Shown one piece after another: positions 15,697 through 23,834 of a stretch of 34,855 nt of DNA. Within the stretch, counting starts at the first letter, position 1, and each line of letters starts with the position of its first letter. The stretch is from assembly GCA_021847575.1 (NCBI GenBank), contig JAJZQO010000023.1:1-34855 (forward strand). The letters run 5' to 3'. Position numbers and translations under genes: made by a program. Under the pieces are notes generated by a model that saw only the letters and a program-made list of their open reading frames with translations, searched no databases and was not told the origin of the DNA. Origin of the DNA: Bacillota bacterium. Lineage in GTDB: Bacteria; Bacillota; Sulfobacillia; JAJZYS01; JAJYTV01.

Positions 15697-16220
15697 CAGG
15701 TTTCGTCCCCCTTCGGGAAGGCGGCGTCGCCCTCGTGGAGTTCACTGCGCAGACGCGCGAGGGCACGGTGGAGCGTCACGCGAACCCAGACAGGCGAGCG
15801 CCCAAGCTGCGATGCCGCTTCCTCAACCGGCCTGTCCTCTACGATGCGCAGGATGAATACCTGGCGCTGCGCCAGGGGCAGGAGGCCAAGGCTCGCCTCG
15901 AGGTCCATGCGGGTCTCCTGGCCTGGGTTCGCGGCGGCGCCGTCCCAGGGCACCGGCGACGCCTCTGTCCGCGCAAGCCGCCAGGTGGCGCGCAGATGGC
16001 CCGCGATGCGGTGGCGGGCGATGGCGAAGAGCCACGTCCGTTCGGATGACCGGCCCCTGTATCGCTCCCAGCCTCCGAGGACGGCGAGGAAGACCTCCTG
16101 AACCACGTCCTCCGCAGCCGCCGCATCGCCGAGCGAGTAGCGCGCAAAGCGGTAGAGCTCGTCGGCGTACCGCTCGAAGAGCCGCTCGGCGGCCTTGGCC
16201 GGGGACTCGCGGTCCGTCAT
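15696..16220 (-). CDS. ECF RNA polymerase sigma factor
   Basis: A 174-residue sigma-70 family factor with only regions 2 and 4. Region 2 is seen at about 12-75 (YADELYRFARYSLGDAAAAE, DVVQEVFLAVL, RTWLFAIARHRIAGHLR) and region 4 at about 112-162 (LLPLAQRQVFILRIVEDRPV, LGRSPVWVRVTLHRALARLR). The ATG at 16220 has no normal ribosome binding site. It overlaps the stop of an 18-codon ORF that has a strong one, so it is probably translated by coupling. An in-frame TGA upstream rules out a longer protein. An ECF-type promoter lies at 16296-16322, implying autoregulation. The downstream gene is the likely anti-sigma partner. Confidence 0.94.
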   Translation of the reverse strand: MTDRESPAKAAERLFERYADELYRFARYSLGDAAAAEDVVQEVFLAVLGGWERYRGRSSERTWLFAIARHRIAGHLRATWRLARTEASPVPWDGAAANPGQETRMDLEASLGLLPLAQRQVFILRIVEDRPVEEAASQLGRSPVWVRVTLHRALARLRSELHEGDAAFPKGDET

Positions 16221-16273
16221 GCCCCCACGCGTTCCGACCAGACGCGCGGCGGGGCATGCTGCTCAGGCGTCAC
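16217..16273 (-). CDS. 18-codon leader ORF coupled to the ECF sigma gene
   Basis: GTG at 16273 follows AAGGAGG (16287-16281) by seven bases, the best ribosome binding site in this operon. It encodes MTPEQHAPPRVWSERVGA, then TGA (16219-16217), which overlaps the sigma factor ATG as ATGA. The peptide resembles no protein known to me. Two explanations are possible: a leader whose translation brings ribosomes to the sigma start, or a remnant of an earlier start region. The position exactly between the ECF promoter and the sigma ATG supports the first. Confidence 0.55.
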   Translation of the reverse strand: MTPEQHAPPRVWSERVGA

Positions 16274-16295
16274 GCGCGCACCTCCTTGCCCGGTA

Positions 16296-16322
16296 GTCGC
16301 ACCGTGATGCCCTGGCGTTACA
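16296..16322 (-). promoter_or_regulatory. ECF-type (SigX-like) promoter of the sigma operon
   Basis: On the minus strand TGTAAC (16322-16317) is separated by 17 bases from CGAC (16299-16296). This matches the known Bacillus SigX-type pattern TGTAAC-N17-CGAC. It lies about 20 bases before the leader ORF, so the transcript would begin just ahead of the ribosome binding site. The sigma factor encoded here probably reads this promoter. Confidence 0.6.
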
Positions 16323-16674
16323 CACAGCGGAAAAAACGCGTCGCGAGGACCATAGACCGGCCAGGGCAGCGCATGACGTGCGCCTGCCCAAGGTCTCGGC
16401 GCAGAGGAAGGCGCACTGCCGGGCTATCGCTCGCCGAGGCTCTCCACGACGAAGCCTCAGCGCGCTAGAAGTTCACGGCGTCATGATTTGTCTCCGCGAC
16501 ATGGTGCCGCGAATAAGCCTCCCGGCGAACCGCTCCCGCCATGCGCCGTTCGGTATCCCGCCACGACGGCGCGCGAATATGGCGACGTCGCTGTCGACAA
16601 CTGCGTTGGCCCCGCATGCCTACGGGGCCAACGCTTCGCGCCTGATTGCCAAAGTCCGTGAGCGCCCAAGGACT
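16323..16674. other. Gap between the sigma operon and a small membrane gene; holds a hairpin
   Basis: No gene is supported in this 352-base stretch. It contains a perfect 12-bp hairpin, GCGTTGGCCCCG (16603-16614) / CGGGGCCAACGC (16623-16634), with an 8-base loop. The hairpin lies downstream of the small membrane protein gene ending at 16675 and is probably its terminator, although no T-run follows. Confidence 0.55.
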
Positions 16675-16896
16675 TCAGAGCTGCATGCCGGCTCCCGGCA
16701 GGGCCGTTTGGAAGTGGAACGCCCCGAAGAGCAGGCCGGCGATCAGCAGAAGCCGAAAGGCCTGCCAGTACTGGAGTTCATGCAGGTCGAACAGGTCGGG
16801 AATCGTGATGTTCCACAGCCACATGAGGATACCGGCCGAAACAAAGACCAGCACGACCCAAAGCAGGATTACACCTAGCCCGATACCTGCCACCAT
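16675..16896 (-). CDS. Small two-helix membrane protein
   Basis: 73 residues: helix 1 at about 4-26 (LGVILLWVVLVFVSAGILMW), a short loop, and helix 2 at about 44-62 (WQAFRLLLIAGLLFGAFHF). The core LWNITIPDLFDLHELQYWQA resembles a widespread class of small membrane proteins with an LWN-x-PxLF-x-WQA pattern whose role is unknown. AGGAGGAG lies just before ATG 16896; the next codon, GTG, has better spacing and may be the true start. It stands alone between hairpins at 16603 and 17134, downstream of the other small membrane gene on the same strand. Confidence 0.75.
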   Translation of the reverse strand: MVAGIGLGVILLWVVLVFVSAGILMWLWNITIPDLFDLHELQYWQAFRLLLIAGLLFGAFHFQTALPGAGMQL

Positions 16897-17133
16897 GACT
16901 CCTCCTCGCGTGGGATCCAGATGCTCCCATGATAGCTCCAGCGATCCTGCCTGCAACGAACCGGGACGCGCGGCCCGGCAGGCGAAAAGTCGTCCGTCGG
17001 CTGCGGCCCCGCCGGCAGGACCGCACCCGGCTGCCCGCATGCCATGAGACAGGCGAGCCGTCTTCCGCGTCTCGTTGCGCCTGGTTTCAGAGAGGACGAT
17101 CGCATGATCATGGAGCGCGACGCTGTCGGGCAT

Positions 17134-17177
17134 GCGCAAGCGGCCGCCGAGACCTATGCCTCGGCGGCCGCTTGCGC
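17134..17177. terminator. Perfect 18-bp hairpin after the DUF2892 gene
   Basis: GCGCAAGCGGCCGCCGAG (17134-17151) pairs perfectly with CTCGGCGGCCGCTTGCGC (17160-17177) around an 8-base loop. It lies 11 bases after the stop of the minus-strand gene at 17189. No T-run follows, so it is a strong structure but not a textbook intrinsic terminator. Confidence 0.7.
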
Positions 17178-17188
17178 TCCTGCATCCC

Positions 17189-17392
17189 TCAGCTCTTGTG
17201 CGCGGGGCAGGTCCTGATGCCGAAAAGCGTGTAGAGGGCGCAGAACCCGGTGGCCGCGGTGACGAGCGCGATCGCCGCCAGGATCCAGAGGACCCAGGCG
17301 AGCGCGCCATGCTGGCCGAGAGCCAGGGCACCGAGGATGACAGCGACGACGACGCGGATCACGCGGTCCCAGGATCCCTCGTTCCGTTTCAT
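17189..17392 (-). CDS. DUF2892 (YgaP transmembrane-type) small membrane protein
   Basis: 67 residues starting MKRNEGSWDRVIRVVVAV. Two membrane helices are followed by the family ending GFCALYTLFGIRTCPAHKS, with the two conserved cysteines. This matches the DUF2892 domain found alone or fused to rhodanese domains (as in YgaP). Its role is unknown, with a proposed link to sulphur or redox chemistry in the fused forms. ATG 17392 has GGAGGTG seven bases upstream; an in-frame ATG at 17425 does not. It lies 117 bases after the Crp/Fnr-type regulator gene on the same strand. Confidence 0.85.
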   Translation of the reverse strand: MKRNEGSWDRVIRVVVAVILGALALGQHGALAWVLWILAAIALVTAATGFCALYTLFGIRTCPAHKS

Positions 17393-17509
17393 GTACAGCA
17401 CCTCCGCTTGTGCGCAGTATGACACGATCGCCCGGCCTGTGTCTGTATGAAAGCGTACAAAGGTGTTTGCGGTTGCAAGCGCCAGCGCGGTGCACTGCCC
17501 GAGCAGACG

Positions 17510-18181
17510 TCAGGACAGCAGCTGCTGGAGCATGTCCGGGCGCAGCCTGATCACCGATCCGCGGTCGTAGGACACGGCGCCCTGCCGTCGGAGATCCGCG
17601 AGATGCATGCTCACCTGCTCGCGCGTCGTGAAGATGCGCGCCGCGATCTCCTGGTGCGTGAAACGGCCATTCAGCAAGGCGAGGCCGTCCCTTTCGTTTG
17701 ATTCGTCGGCGAGGCGCAGCAGGAAGCGGATGAGCCGATCCCGCACCGACGATGTCGAGAGTTCGTGCACCTGGCGTTCAAGCTCCGCGAGGCGGTGGGT
17801 GAACATCTCGAGAAGTCGCCAGAGACCCTCACCCTTTGCGAAGGCGTCGAGATCCTCGAGTCCGATGCGGGCCACCCGTGCGTCGTTGAGCGCGATCGCC
17901 TGTTCCTGCCGGGCGCGCACTTCGCAGAAGCAGAGCTCGCCGAACGCCTCGCCGGGTCCGTAGTCCTGCAGGATGTACTCCTGCCCGGCGGCGCCGACGG
18001 TGCTGGTTCGCACCCGGCCGAGCAGCACCAGGTAGAAGTGGTCTGTCGGGTCACCCATGCGGTAGATCGGCTCGCCCGCGCTGAAGGCAAGCGGCCGGGC
18101 GTGCGGCAGGCGCACGGAGAGCTCCCGCGCGAAGGCCGTCAAGGCGCCGCACTGCCCGTGCTCCGACAGCCTCAGCTCCAC
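17510..18181 (-). CDS. Crp/Fnr family transcriptional regulator
   Basis: A 223-residue protein. A cyclic-nucleotide-binding beta-roll covers about 10-125 (FSAGEPIYRMGDPTDHFYLV, GPGEAFGELCF). The dimer helix follows, then a C-terminal Crp-type winged helix (GRFTHQEIAARIFTTREQVS, LRRQGAVSYDRGSVIRL). The roll has FGELCF but lacks the PGEhxGExxLxxxxPRxAT cAMP signature, so cAMP binding is doubtful. There is no Fnr-type cysteine cluster. The start is GTG at 18181 with GGGAG close upstream. It follows the CAP-SLH gene by 37 bases and precedes two small membrane protein genes that may be among its targets. Confidence 0.92.
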   Translation of the reverse strand: MELRLSEHGQCGALTAFARELSVRLPHARPLAFSAGEPIYRMGDPTDHFYLVLLGRVRTSTVGAAGQEYILQDYGPGEAFGELCFCEVRARQEQAIALNDARVARIGLEDLDAFAKGEGLWRLLEMFTHRLAELERQVHELSTSSVRDRLIRFLLRLADESNERDGLALLNGRFTHQEIAARIFTTREQVSMHLADLRRQGAVSYDRGSVIRLRPDMLQQLLS

Positions 18182-18218
18182 CGTCTCCCGTCACCTCCCC
18201 AACTTGGCATCAAGGCCC

Positions 18219-20225
18219 CTAAAAGAGACTCTGCGGCGGTATCAGCGCGGCGTGCAGGCGCCACGTCCAGATGGCGAAGGCGCCGCGTGACACAGAGGCA
18301 TTCGGGCGGAAGGTGCCATCCGGATAACCCAGGACGACGCCGTCCTGCGCTGCGGCATCCACGTAGCCCTGGAACGCGGCGGGGATGGACCCCGCGTCCT
18401 TGAACGTGGAGGTACCCGACGCGGCTGCGAGACCGAAGGCCCTCAGGAGCCAGGCGGCCAGCTGGGCCCTTGTCGCAGGGCTCGAGGCGGCGAAGCCGTC
18501 GCCCGGTTGGACGACTCCTTGCGCGTATGCCCATGCGGACGCCGGCTCTGCCCACAAGGGCACGCCTGCGATCGCAGGGGCGCCCGAGGTGCCGGGCGAC
18601 CCTATGGCGCGGTAGAGCATGGTGATGGCCTGCGCCCCGGTGACCAGGGCGTCCGGCCGGAAGGTGCCATCCGGGTAGCCCTGGACGAGTCCAGCCACCT
18701 GGTCGGCGTCCACGTAGTACTGGCTCGAACTGGACGTCCCAGCGTCGCGGAAAGGCGCCCGGGACAGGCGGTAGGTGCCCACCGCCTTGCCTGTCGACCC
18801 GTCCGTTACCTCGACGCGCGTCAGAGAGCCGCTGGCTGGTGCCGCGATCAGGTGGCTTCCCTGGTAGGAGGGATTGCCGAGGTTGGCCTGGCTGCCGTTG
18901 TACCAGTATGAAGAAACGTAGGACTCGCCCAGGTTCTGGCCCTCGACGTACAGCGTGCCGCCGTCCATGTAGGCGCCTGTGACCACTGGTGCCGAACCGG
19001 TCGTGAAGGACCACGTCTGCTGGAAGGGCTGCGTGGAGCCGTCCGAGAGCGTGATGGTGCCGGCCATGCTTGCGGTGTAGGACGTATCGTACTGCAGAGG
19101 CTGGTGCGGGAAGAGGGCTATCGAGGTTCCCATCGACTCGCCCGGGTAGGTCGGGTTCGCGTCCTGGTAGGTGGCGTTGTCGACGAGGTAGGTCGGCACT
19201 TCGGTCGCACCCCGGCTCAGGGTTGCCTGGGAGACCTCAACCGACTGCACTTGTCCGGGGTCGAAGGTGAGGCTGACCGGGTAGCCGGACTCGGGCGACG
19301 ACTGGGTCTGCGCGGCTGGGGCGATGCCCGCGAGGGGGTCGGGGTCTTCACCGAGGAAGGCGACGGGCACGCCGGTCTCGCCGTTCCACGGGAATTGCCA
19401 CGACACGGTGGTCGCGGGGTCGAAGCCTGTGTCCATATCCATGACGTAGGCGGCCTGTCCGAATGCGTCGCTCGTCGGACTCTGGGCCAGGCCCGCGCCC
19501 AGGGCGGTCATCGTCGGGTCGAGCAGCCCAAAGCGGTGGAACGTGGTGTCGAAAAGGCCCAGCAGGCTGTAGGGACCGCTCGCCTCGCCCGTCACCATCA
19601 CCTCGTTGCCGCCGGCGACGGCCGAATACGCCGCATCCCGGTCCTGCGGCCAGAGGCCAGTGTAGCCCTTGGCCAAGGAGTTCGGCTCCGTATGCATGCT
19701 GACGTTCGCCGGGAAGAGGCTCTGGTTTTGCACGAAGTACTGTGCGTGCGCTTGGCTGGCCGCCTGCAGTGCGGCGTCGTAGCCGACCGTGGACAGCTGC
19801 AGCTGATGGCGCACGTAGTCGAGGACGCGTTGCCCTTCGAGGCTTGCGAGGTTCTCGGACGGCAGGGAGGCCGCGGCGCCTGGGGCCACGGAGAACTGCA
19901 GATTCTCCACAAGCGGGTTGGAGCCGGGGGACGCGACGTTGATCGTCGCCGTGTAGCTGCCGGCGGCGAGAGGGGTCGGCCACGGATAGACGCAGCCCTG
20001 CTGCTGCTGGTCGTAGGGCATGGCGATGACCTGGCCCTGGAACTGCAAGGTGCAGGCGAGACTCGAGCCGGGGTCCGGCTGGGCCTGCAGCGAGAAGATC
20101 GGTGTGGCGACAAGCAGCGTCACGCCGTTCGGGCTCGGGTCGTAGTAGCTGAATGCGGCCCTTGCGCTCGCGATGGGCATCAGGGCGACGATCAGCAGCG
20201 TCAGGAGCGGCAAGGTGCGTCGCAT
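18219..20225 (-). CDS. Secreted CAP-domain protein with three C-terminal SLH domains
   Basis: 668 residues. The signal peptide is about 1-24 (LPLLTLLIVALMPIASARA). A beta-rich N-terminal region is followed by a CAP/SCP-like domain (about 125-265: LASLEGQRVLDYVRHQLQLS, AHAQYFVQNQ, MHTEPNS, FHRFGLLDP). Ig-like regions come next, including a Big_5-like segment ending QTWSFTTGSAPV. Three SLH repeats end the protein (FRDAG, GYPDGTFRPDA; LWAEPASAWAY; FKDAG, GYPDGTFRPNA). SLH domains bind the pyruvylated secondary polymer of the cell wall, so the protein is displayed at the surface. Bacterial CAP proteins have no settled activity. ATG 20225 has GGGAGG upstream and begins the signal peptide; the frame runs longer, but that part is not protein-like. 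Confidence 0.9.
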   Translation of the reverse strand: MRRTLPLLTLLIVALMPIASARAAFSYYDPSPNGVTLLVATPIFSLQAQPDPGSSLACTLQFQGQVIAMPYDQQQQGCVYPWPTPLAAGSYTATINVASPGSNPLVENLQFSVAPGAAASLPSENLASLEGQRVLDYVRHQLQLSTVGYDAALQAASQAHAQYFVQNQSLFPANVSMHTEPNSLAKGYTGLWPQDRDAAYSAVAGGNEVMVTGEASGPYSLLGLFDTTFHRFGLLDPTMTALGAGLAQSPTSDAFGQAAYVMDMDTGFDPATTVSWQFPWNGETGVPVAFLGEDPDPLAGIAPAAQTQSSPESGYPVSLTFDPGQVQSVEVSQATLSRGATEVPTYLVDNATYQDANPTYPGESMGTSIALFPHQPLQYDTSYTASMAGTITLSDGSTQPFQQTWSFTTGSAPVVTGAYMDGGTLYVEGQNLGESYVSSYWYNGSQANLGNPSYQGSHLIAAPASGSLTRVEVTDGSTGKAVGTYRLSRAPFRDAGTSSSSQYYVDADQVAGLVQGYPDGTFRPDALVTGAQAITMLYRAIGSPGTSGAPAIAGVPLWAEPASAWAYAQGVVQPGDGFAASSPATRAQLAAWLLRAFGLAAASGTSTFKDAGSIPAAFQGYVDAAAQDGVVLGYPDGTFRPNASVSRGAFAIWTWRLHAALIPPQSLF

Positions 20226-20419
20226 AACGGGCCTCCCTGCATGAACCGGTGGGTTCGGGGCGGCGGCCAGCGACAGGCCCGTCGCCGACAGCGAGCGGTC
20301 GGGAAGTCCAGGACGGCCTGATGCTGCCGAGGCGTTCCGATCAGGATTCCGTGGCCTTGACGCGAACCCTGCGCTCGCCCTGCTGCCACTTTCGACCAGC
20401 GCATCCGAGGACCCCGGAT

Positions 20420-21601
20420 TCACGCGGTGCGGTGCTCCGCCGTCGCGAGCAGGAGCGGCCTGATGCTGCCGACGGCCAGCACGAGGAGCAGGGCGCCAAG
20501 GCCGAGGCCGAAGGTGAGTCCGACATGCGCCGCCGCGTAGCCGATCGGCAGCAGCAGAAGAGCCCCGATGCCGTTGCCGAGTCCGAGCGCGACGCCCGAA
20601 CCGAGGCCAGGGTTCTCCTTGAAGACGTCCTGCCCGATCAGGCTCGTGACAGGACCGGTGCTAAAGAGGCCGATGCCGAGAAGGGCGAGTATCGGCCAGA
20701 AGGCGGCGCCGTGGGCGAAGGGCAGCATGCTGAGCAGGATCAGGGAACCGATGGACGAGCCCCAGAGCACGATGGCGCTGCCGAGACGGTCGCGCAGGAG
20801 TCCGCCGGCCAGATTGCCGATTATGCCAATGCCGATCATTGTCGTGACCAAGGAGGCGCCGAGCACCAGAGAGCCCCCGGCGCGGTGCCAGAGCAGCGGT
20901 ACGAGCGTCGTTACGGTGGATATGGCTCCGGCGCGGAGACCCGCGAACGTCGCGAGGGCGAGGGCGGGCCGGAAGTGCTGACGGAACCCGACGGGCGCCA
21001 GCTTGGCTGTGCGCTTCGGCAGCGACGGCACGACCCGGATCAGCCATGGCCATGTGACGACGACCAGCACGCCGACGAGCCAGAGGCGACTGAGGCCGAA
21101 CGACGCCACGATGAGCGTGGCGACGAGCGGGCCGATGGCGCGCCCGAACTCCCCGCCCACCATGAAGATCGACATTATGATGCCAGGACGCTTGCCCGCC
21201 AGACTGCGAACCACCGTCATGGCCTGAGGGTGGAACAGCGTCGAGCCGATGCCTGCCAGGAAGAGGCCTGCGGCTGTGCCGGCGTAGCCGCCCGAGACCG
21301 CCACAAGGGCGACCCCGACCACGGAGAGCAAGGGGCCGCCGAGCGCGAGCCAGCGACCGCCGATGCGGTCGGCGAGGAGGCCCGAGAGCGGTTGCACCAT
21401 CTGACCGAACATCAGAATCGTGACAAGGCTCGTGAGCAGGAAGAGCGGGACGTGGCGCTCTGTCGCTATGGCCGGCAGGATGCCCGGAAGATAGTTCGCC
21501 AGGGCGTCGTTGTTCAAGTGGGCCCAGATCAGTGCAGGAAACGCCGTGCGGTGCCCTTCGACCGGCAGGCCTCGCCCTGCCGGTACGGTCGTTTGAATCA
21601 T
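20420..21601 (-). CDS. MFS transporter, fosmidomycin-resistance (Fsr)-like
   Basis: A 393-residue protein with 12 predicted helices. The N-terminus (ALIWAHLNNDALANYLPGIL), the first-loop motif (LLADRIGGRWLALGG) and AGIGSTLFHPQAMTVVRSL are typical of the Fsr subgroup, which exports small drugs such as fosmidomycin in E. coli; natural substrates are mostly unknown. ATG 21601 has AAGGAG eight bases upstream. It is divergent from the DUF59 gene and lies 194 bases ahead of the CAP-SLH gene on the same strand. Confidence 0.9.
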   Translation of the reverse strand: MIQTTVPAGRGLPVEGHRTAFPALIWAHLNNDALANYLPGILPAIATERHVPLFLLTSLVTILMFGQMVQPLSGLLADRIGGRWLALGGPLLSVVGVALVAVSGGYAGTAAGLFLAGIGSTLFHPQAMTVVRSLAGKRPGIIMSIFMVGGEFGRAIGPLVATLIVASFGLSRLWLVGVLVVVTWPWLIRVVPSLPKRTAKLAPVGFRQHFRPALALATFAGLRAGAISTVTTLVPLLWHRAGGSLVLGASLVTTMIGIGIIGNLAGGLLRDRLGSAIVLWGSSIGSLILLSMLPFAHGAAFWPILALLGIGLFSTGPVTSLIGQDVFKENPGLGSGVALGLGNGIGALLLLPIGYAAAHVGLTFGLGLGALLLVLAVGSIRPLLLATAEHRTA

Positions 21602-21809
21602 CGCTTGCTCCTTGTGTGACGCAGGGCGCCTTGGCGTGCGTACAGCGGGCCGGTCAAAAGCGCAACACGTTCATGATAGCGTTTAAATGGGCCCAGGTGG
21701 GCCAACGGAGCCAAAGTTGGGCGGATGCCGGGCCACTTGCGGCGCGGTCAGGTTGACTTGCCGTGGCCGCCGGGAATGTTAAACTGACTGCGGAAGCGGG
21801 GGATTTTTT

Positions 21810-22115
21810 GTGCTGACCACGGAACAGGTCTACGAGGAGCTCAAGAGCATCATCGACCCCGAGATCGGGATCGATATTGTCAACTTGGGCATGGTTTACG
21901 GTGTGGAGGTTTCCGAGGACGGGCGCAAGGTGCATATCGACATGACGCTCACCACCATGGGCTGCCCGCTCTACTCCCAGATCGAGCGCGGCATCCAGAT
22001 GCAGCTCGGCCAGCTCGGGGCGGAGGAGGTCGACGTGACGCTTGTCTGGAGTCCGCCCTGGTCGCCGGACCTGATGTCGGAGGACGCGCGCACGGCGCTC
22101 CGCTACCTCTTTTAA
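21810..22115 (+). CDS. DUF59 / MIP18-type metal-sulphur cluster assembly factor
   Basis: 101 residues covering one DUF59 domain, as in SufT, PaaD and eukaryotic CIA2. Family features are DPEIGIDIVNLGMVYGVEV at about 17-35, MTLTTMGCPLYSQI with the conserved Cys52, and VTLVWSPPWSPDLMSE near the end. These proteins help mature Fe-S proteins in the cytoplasm. The start is GTG at 21810 with a GCGGGGG site upstream. The S41 protease gene follows on the same strand. The nfu-like gene at 26346 is another Fe-S factor in this window. Confidence 0.92.
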   Translation: MLTTEQVYEELKSIIDPEIGIDIVNLGMVYGVEVSEDGRKVHIDMTLTTMGCPLYSQIERGIQMQLGQLGAEEVDVTLVWSPPWSPDLMSEDARTALRYLF

Positions 22116-22247
22116 GGATATCCCGGGCACGAGGGCGGGAGCCAAGGCGTGCTCCCGCCAGGCAACATGCCTCGGGTTCGATGCGCGACCCAGGGGCTCG
22201 GCCGCACGCCGCCATGGGACCCGCGGGTTTCGCGAAAGGTCCGGGAC

Positions 22248-23771
22248 GTGGTAGCCTTACGTCATCAGGAGGTGCCCATCCTGCGCAGAAACGTTTTCAT
22301 CGGAGTCGGCCTCCTGCTCGTGGGGCTGGTGGCCGGCATTGGCATCGCGCCCGTGGTGCGGGCTACGACGCAGCCTGCGTTCTCGGAGTCCTTCCCGCTC
22401 CTGCAGGAGATCTACCAGACGATCACCCAGAACTATTACACGCCGGTGGACAACTCCAAGCTGGTCCAGGGTGCCATCAACGGCATGACAGGGGCGCTCA
22501 ACGATCCGTACACCGTCTACTACACGCCGTCGGAGTACCAGCAGTTCACCCAGCAGGTGAACGGGCAGTACGCCGGCATCGGCGCCGAACTGGACCAAGT
22601 CGCCCAAGGCGTCGAGGTGATGACCGTCTTCCCGGGGACGCCAGCGGCCAAGGCCGGCGTGCAGACGGGTGACATCTTCATCAAGGTGAACGGCAAGTCC
22701 ACGAGCGGCTGGTCGGCCGACGCGGTGGCGAATGCCGTGCGCGGCGATGCGGGCACGAAGGTGACGATAGAGTTCCAGCGCATGACGCGCGACTACACCG
22801 TCACCCTGACGCGCGCGCTGATCACCATCCCGACGGCCACCGCGAAGATGCTGCCGCACGGCATCGGGCTGATCACGCTCTCGCAGTTCTCGCAGAACGC
22901 CGCGAGCGCGTTCCAGTCCGCACTGCAGAGGCTGCAGCAGTACCACCCGAAGGCCTACATCCTCGACATGCGCAACAACCCGGGTGGCTACGTCGACCAA
23001 GCGGTGGGCATTGCGCAGGACATCATCCCGCAGGGCAAGGTCGCCACCCTGGTGGGCAAGAACTACCCGGCTCAGGCCTATTCCTCGCAGAGCGGCAAGT
23101 CGCTCGGCGTGCCTCTCGTGGTGCTGGTCAACGGCGGCACCGCCAGCGCGGCGGAAATTCTGTCGGCGGCGATCGTGCAGAACCACGAAGGACGGCTGAT
23201 GGGCACCCAGACGTTTGGCAAGGGCATCGCGCAGCAGGTGATGCCGATGCAAGACGGCGGCTACCTCAAGATCACGATTGCCCAGTGGATGACGCCCAAC
23301 GGCAGCAACATCGAGCACAAGGGCATCACGCCAAGCTACATCGTCACAGGCTCGCAGGCGCCTTTGGCCGCGGCCCAGGCATCGCTCGGCGGGCTTACCA
23401 GCATGCAGGCGACCGTCAGCGTCGGATCGCGCTGGCTGACGGCGGCCGGCCAGCAGGATCCGCTCGGCCACGCACCGGTCTTGCAGGGCGGTCAGCTCTA
23501 CCTCTCCGAGACCGCCATCGAGCAGGCAACCGGGGCGCTGGTGAACTACGTGCAGAACGCCAAGACGTTCGAGTTGACGCTCGGCAAGGACACGCTCGTG
23601 CTGCCGCTCGGCAGCACGCGAGGAACTCTGGACGGGCGCAGCCTACGCGTCACACCGGCCCAGGAGATCTCCGGCGCGCCGATGATCCCGCTGCAGGACC
23701 TGGAGCAGTCCTTCCACGTCAAGAGTCTGAGCCTTGGCAACGGCAGCTACCGGCTGACCACCACCTACTAG
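22248..23771 (+). CDS. S41 family C-terminal processing protease (CtpA/CtpB-like)
   Basis: About 508 residues. An N-terminal helix at about 15-34 anchors it to the membrane with the rest outside. A PDZ domain follows at about 105-190 (GIGAELDQ, VFPGTPAAKAGVQTGDIF), then the S41 core with Ser300 (NGGTASAAEIL) and Lys325 (TFGKGIAQQ) as the catalytic pair and DMRNNPGGYVDQ before them. The last 100 or so residues add a copper-amine-oxidase-N-like domain (TLDGRSLRV, GAPMIPLQDLEQ), an extra wall-associated module found in some Firmicutes proteins. The start is uncertain: GTG 22248 fits AAAGG upstream, but GTG 22272 and ATG 22149 are in frame. These proteases clip exported or signalling proteins. 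Confidence 0.9.
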   Translation: MVALRHQEVPILRRNVFIGVGLLLVGLVAGIGIAPVVRATTQPAFSESFPLLQEIYQTITQNYYTPVDNSKLVQGAINGMTGALNDPYTVYYTPSEYQQFTQQVNGQYAGIGAELDQVAQGVEVMTVFPGTPAAKAGVQTGDIFIKVNGKSTSGWSADAVANAVRGDAGTKVTIEFQRMTRDYTVTLTRALITIPTATAKMLPHGIGLITLSQFSQNAASAFQSALQRLQQYHPKAYILDMRNNPGGYVDQAVGIAQDIIPQGKVATLVGKNYPAQAYSSQSGKSLGVPLVVLVNGGTASAAEILSAAIVQNHEGRLMGTQTFGKGIAQQVMPMQDGGYLKITIAQWMTPNGSNIEHKGITPSYIVTGSQAPLAAAQASLGGLTSMQATVSVGSRWLTAAGQQDPLGHAPVLQGGQLYLSETAIEQATGALVNYVQNAKTFELTLGKDTLVLPLGSTRGTLDGRSLRVTPAQEISGAPMIPLQDLEQSFHVKSLSLGNGSYRLTTTY

Positions 23772-23779
23772 CGCTCAGC

Positions 23780-23829
23780 ACAGTGCGAGGCGGCCACCGC
23801 GTTTTTCGCGGCCGGCCGCCTCGCACTGT
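23780..23829. terminator. Bidirectional hairpin between convergent genes
   Basis: ACAGTGCGAGGCGGCC (23780-23795) and GGCCGCCTCGCACTGT (23814-23829) form a perfect 16-bp outer stem. An inner stem, CCGCG-TTTTT-CGCGG (23797-23811), fills the loop. It lies between the S41 gene (plus) and the SLH gene (minus) and can end both transcripts, although no T-run follows on either strand. Confidence 0.85.
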
Positions 23830-23834
23830 CTCCC

